Assembly: GCF_025420585.1 (NCBI RefSeq)
Contig: NZ_JAOEGB010000025.1
Coordinates: 80,408-144,407 of the forward strand
Direction of reading: 5' to 3'
Length of the DNA: 64,000 nt
From: Planotetraspora sp. A-T 1434
GTDB taxonomy: Bacteria > Actinomycetota > Actinomycetes > Streptosporangiales > Streptosporangiaceae
The translations under genes were made by a program, and so were the position numbers. The notes under the pieces are model-generated. The model saw nothing but the letters and a program-made list of their open reading frames with translations, ran no database searches and was not told the origin of the DNA. Below, piece after piece: positions 63,908-64,000 of this stretch. How positions within the stretch are numbered: position 1 is the first letter of the stretch; the number at the start of each line of letters is the position of its first letter.

Positions 63908-64000
63908 CCTTCCCGCGGAGGGCCGCTGACCGGTGCCGACTCTTCGTGGGAGCGCCGTGGCCCATCGCGGTATCTCCCGGTGGACGCTGAAGCCGATCAG

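Noticed and set aside
63612..63965. Minus-strand frame of 117 codons near the right edge
   Set aside because: Runs through the 53-bp repeats and the 83-aa gene in another frame, with low-complexity composition.

Overview
This is about 64 kb of a high-GC actinomycete chromosome. The rimP-nusA-ylxR-infB-DUF503-rbfA-nrnA-truB-ribF-rpsO-pnp-M16-dapB order, F420-type PPOX enzymes, abundant leaderless starts, GTGA/ATGA gene overlaps and a complete KstR2-type steroid ring C/D module point to an actinomycete. My inference, not proven here, is a member of Streptosporangiales (Nonomuraea, Streptosporangium or Microbispora relatives). No tRNA, rRNA or CRISPR-Cas was seen.

Left part (about 2-37 kb): a scattered but large KstR2 regulon for degradation of the steroid C/D rings (HIP pathway). 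It holds kstR2, fadA6, echA20-ipdA-ipdB-ipdC, an SDR, a flavin reductase-fadE30-ipdF operon, an Ltp-type thiolase fold/DUF35 pair, an LLM flavin monooxygenase/PaaK-like/fadD3 operon (with fprA close behind) and a further fadE. CAAG...CTTG operators lie at the promoters, usually beside a -10 box. Several of these genes appear leaderless, with the -10 ending 6-7 nt before the start codon. Interleaved with the regulon are accessory or housekeeping genes: PhoD-like phosphatase, GH3 glycosidase, ATP-grasp, patatin, GntR, two GNATs, cutC, a DUF6986 protein and an S1 protease. Around 12.9-16.4 kb there is a decayed zone with a DUF222/HNH nuclease that has lost its N-terminus and an IS701-like transposase remnant.

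Middle (about 38-56 kb): proS, a ferritin-like pair, then the conserved translation/RNA operon from rimP to pnp, followed by an M16 peptidase and leaderless dapB. Right part (56-64 kb): a heptad-repeat coiled-coil protein, menA, a GNAT, a CGNR regulator with a divergent 31-aa microprotein, a MocR regulator and an EamA exporter whose start codons overlap, a MarR regulator and an MFS exporter.

The most unusual non-coding signal is a family of intergenic repeats at six loci. Each locus carries heads of consensus CGTGATCATGCRCA, phased at 52-53 bp. At four genes (alkD-like, fadA6, nrnA, eamA) the TGA stop codon lies inside the head motif. Two independent arrays of 17-bp tandem repeats and one of 24-bp repeats also begin at or next to stop codons. 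This looks like a recurring stop-anchored repeat phenomenon that I do not recognise from described element families.
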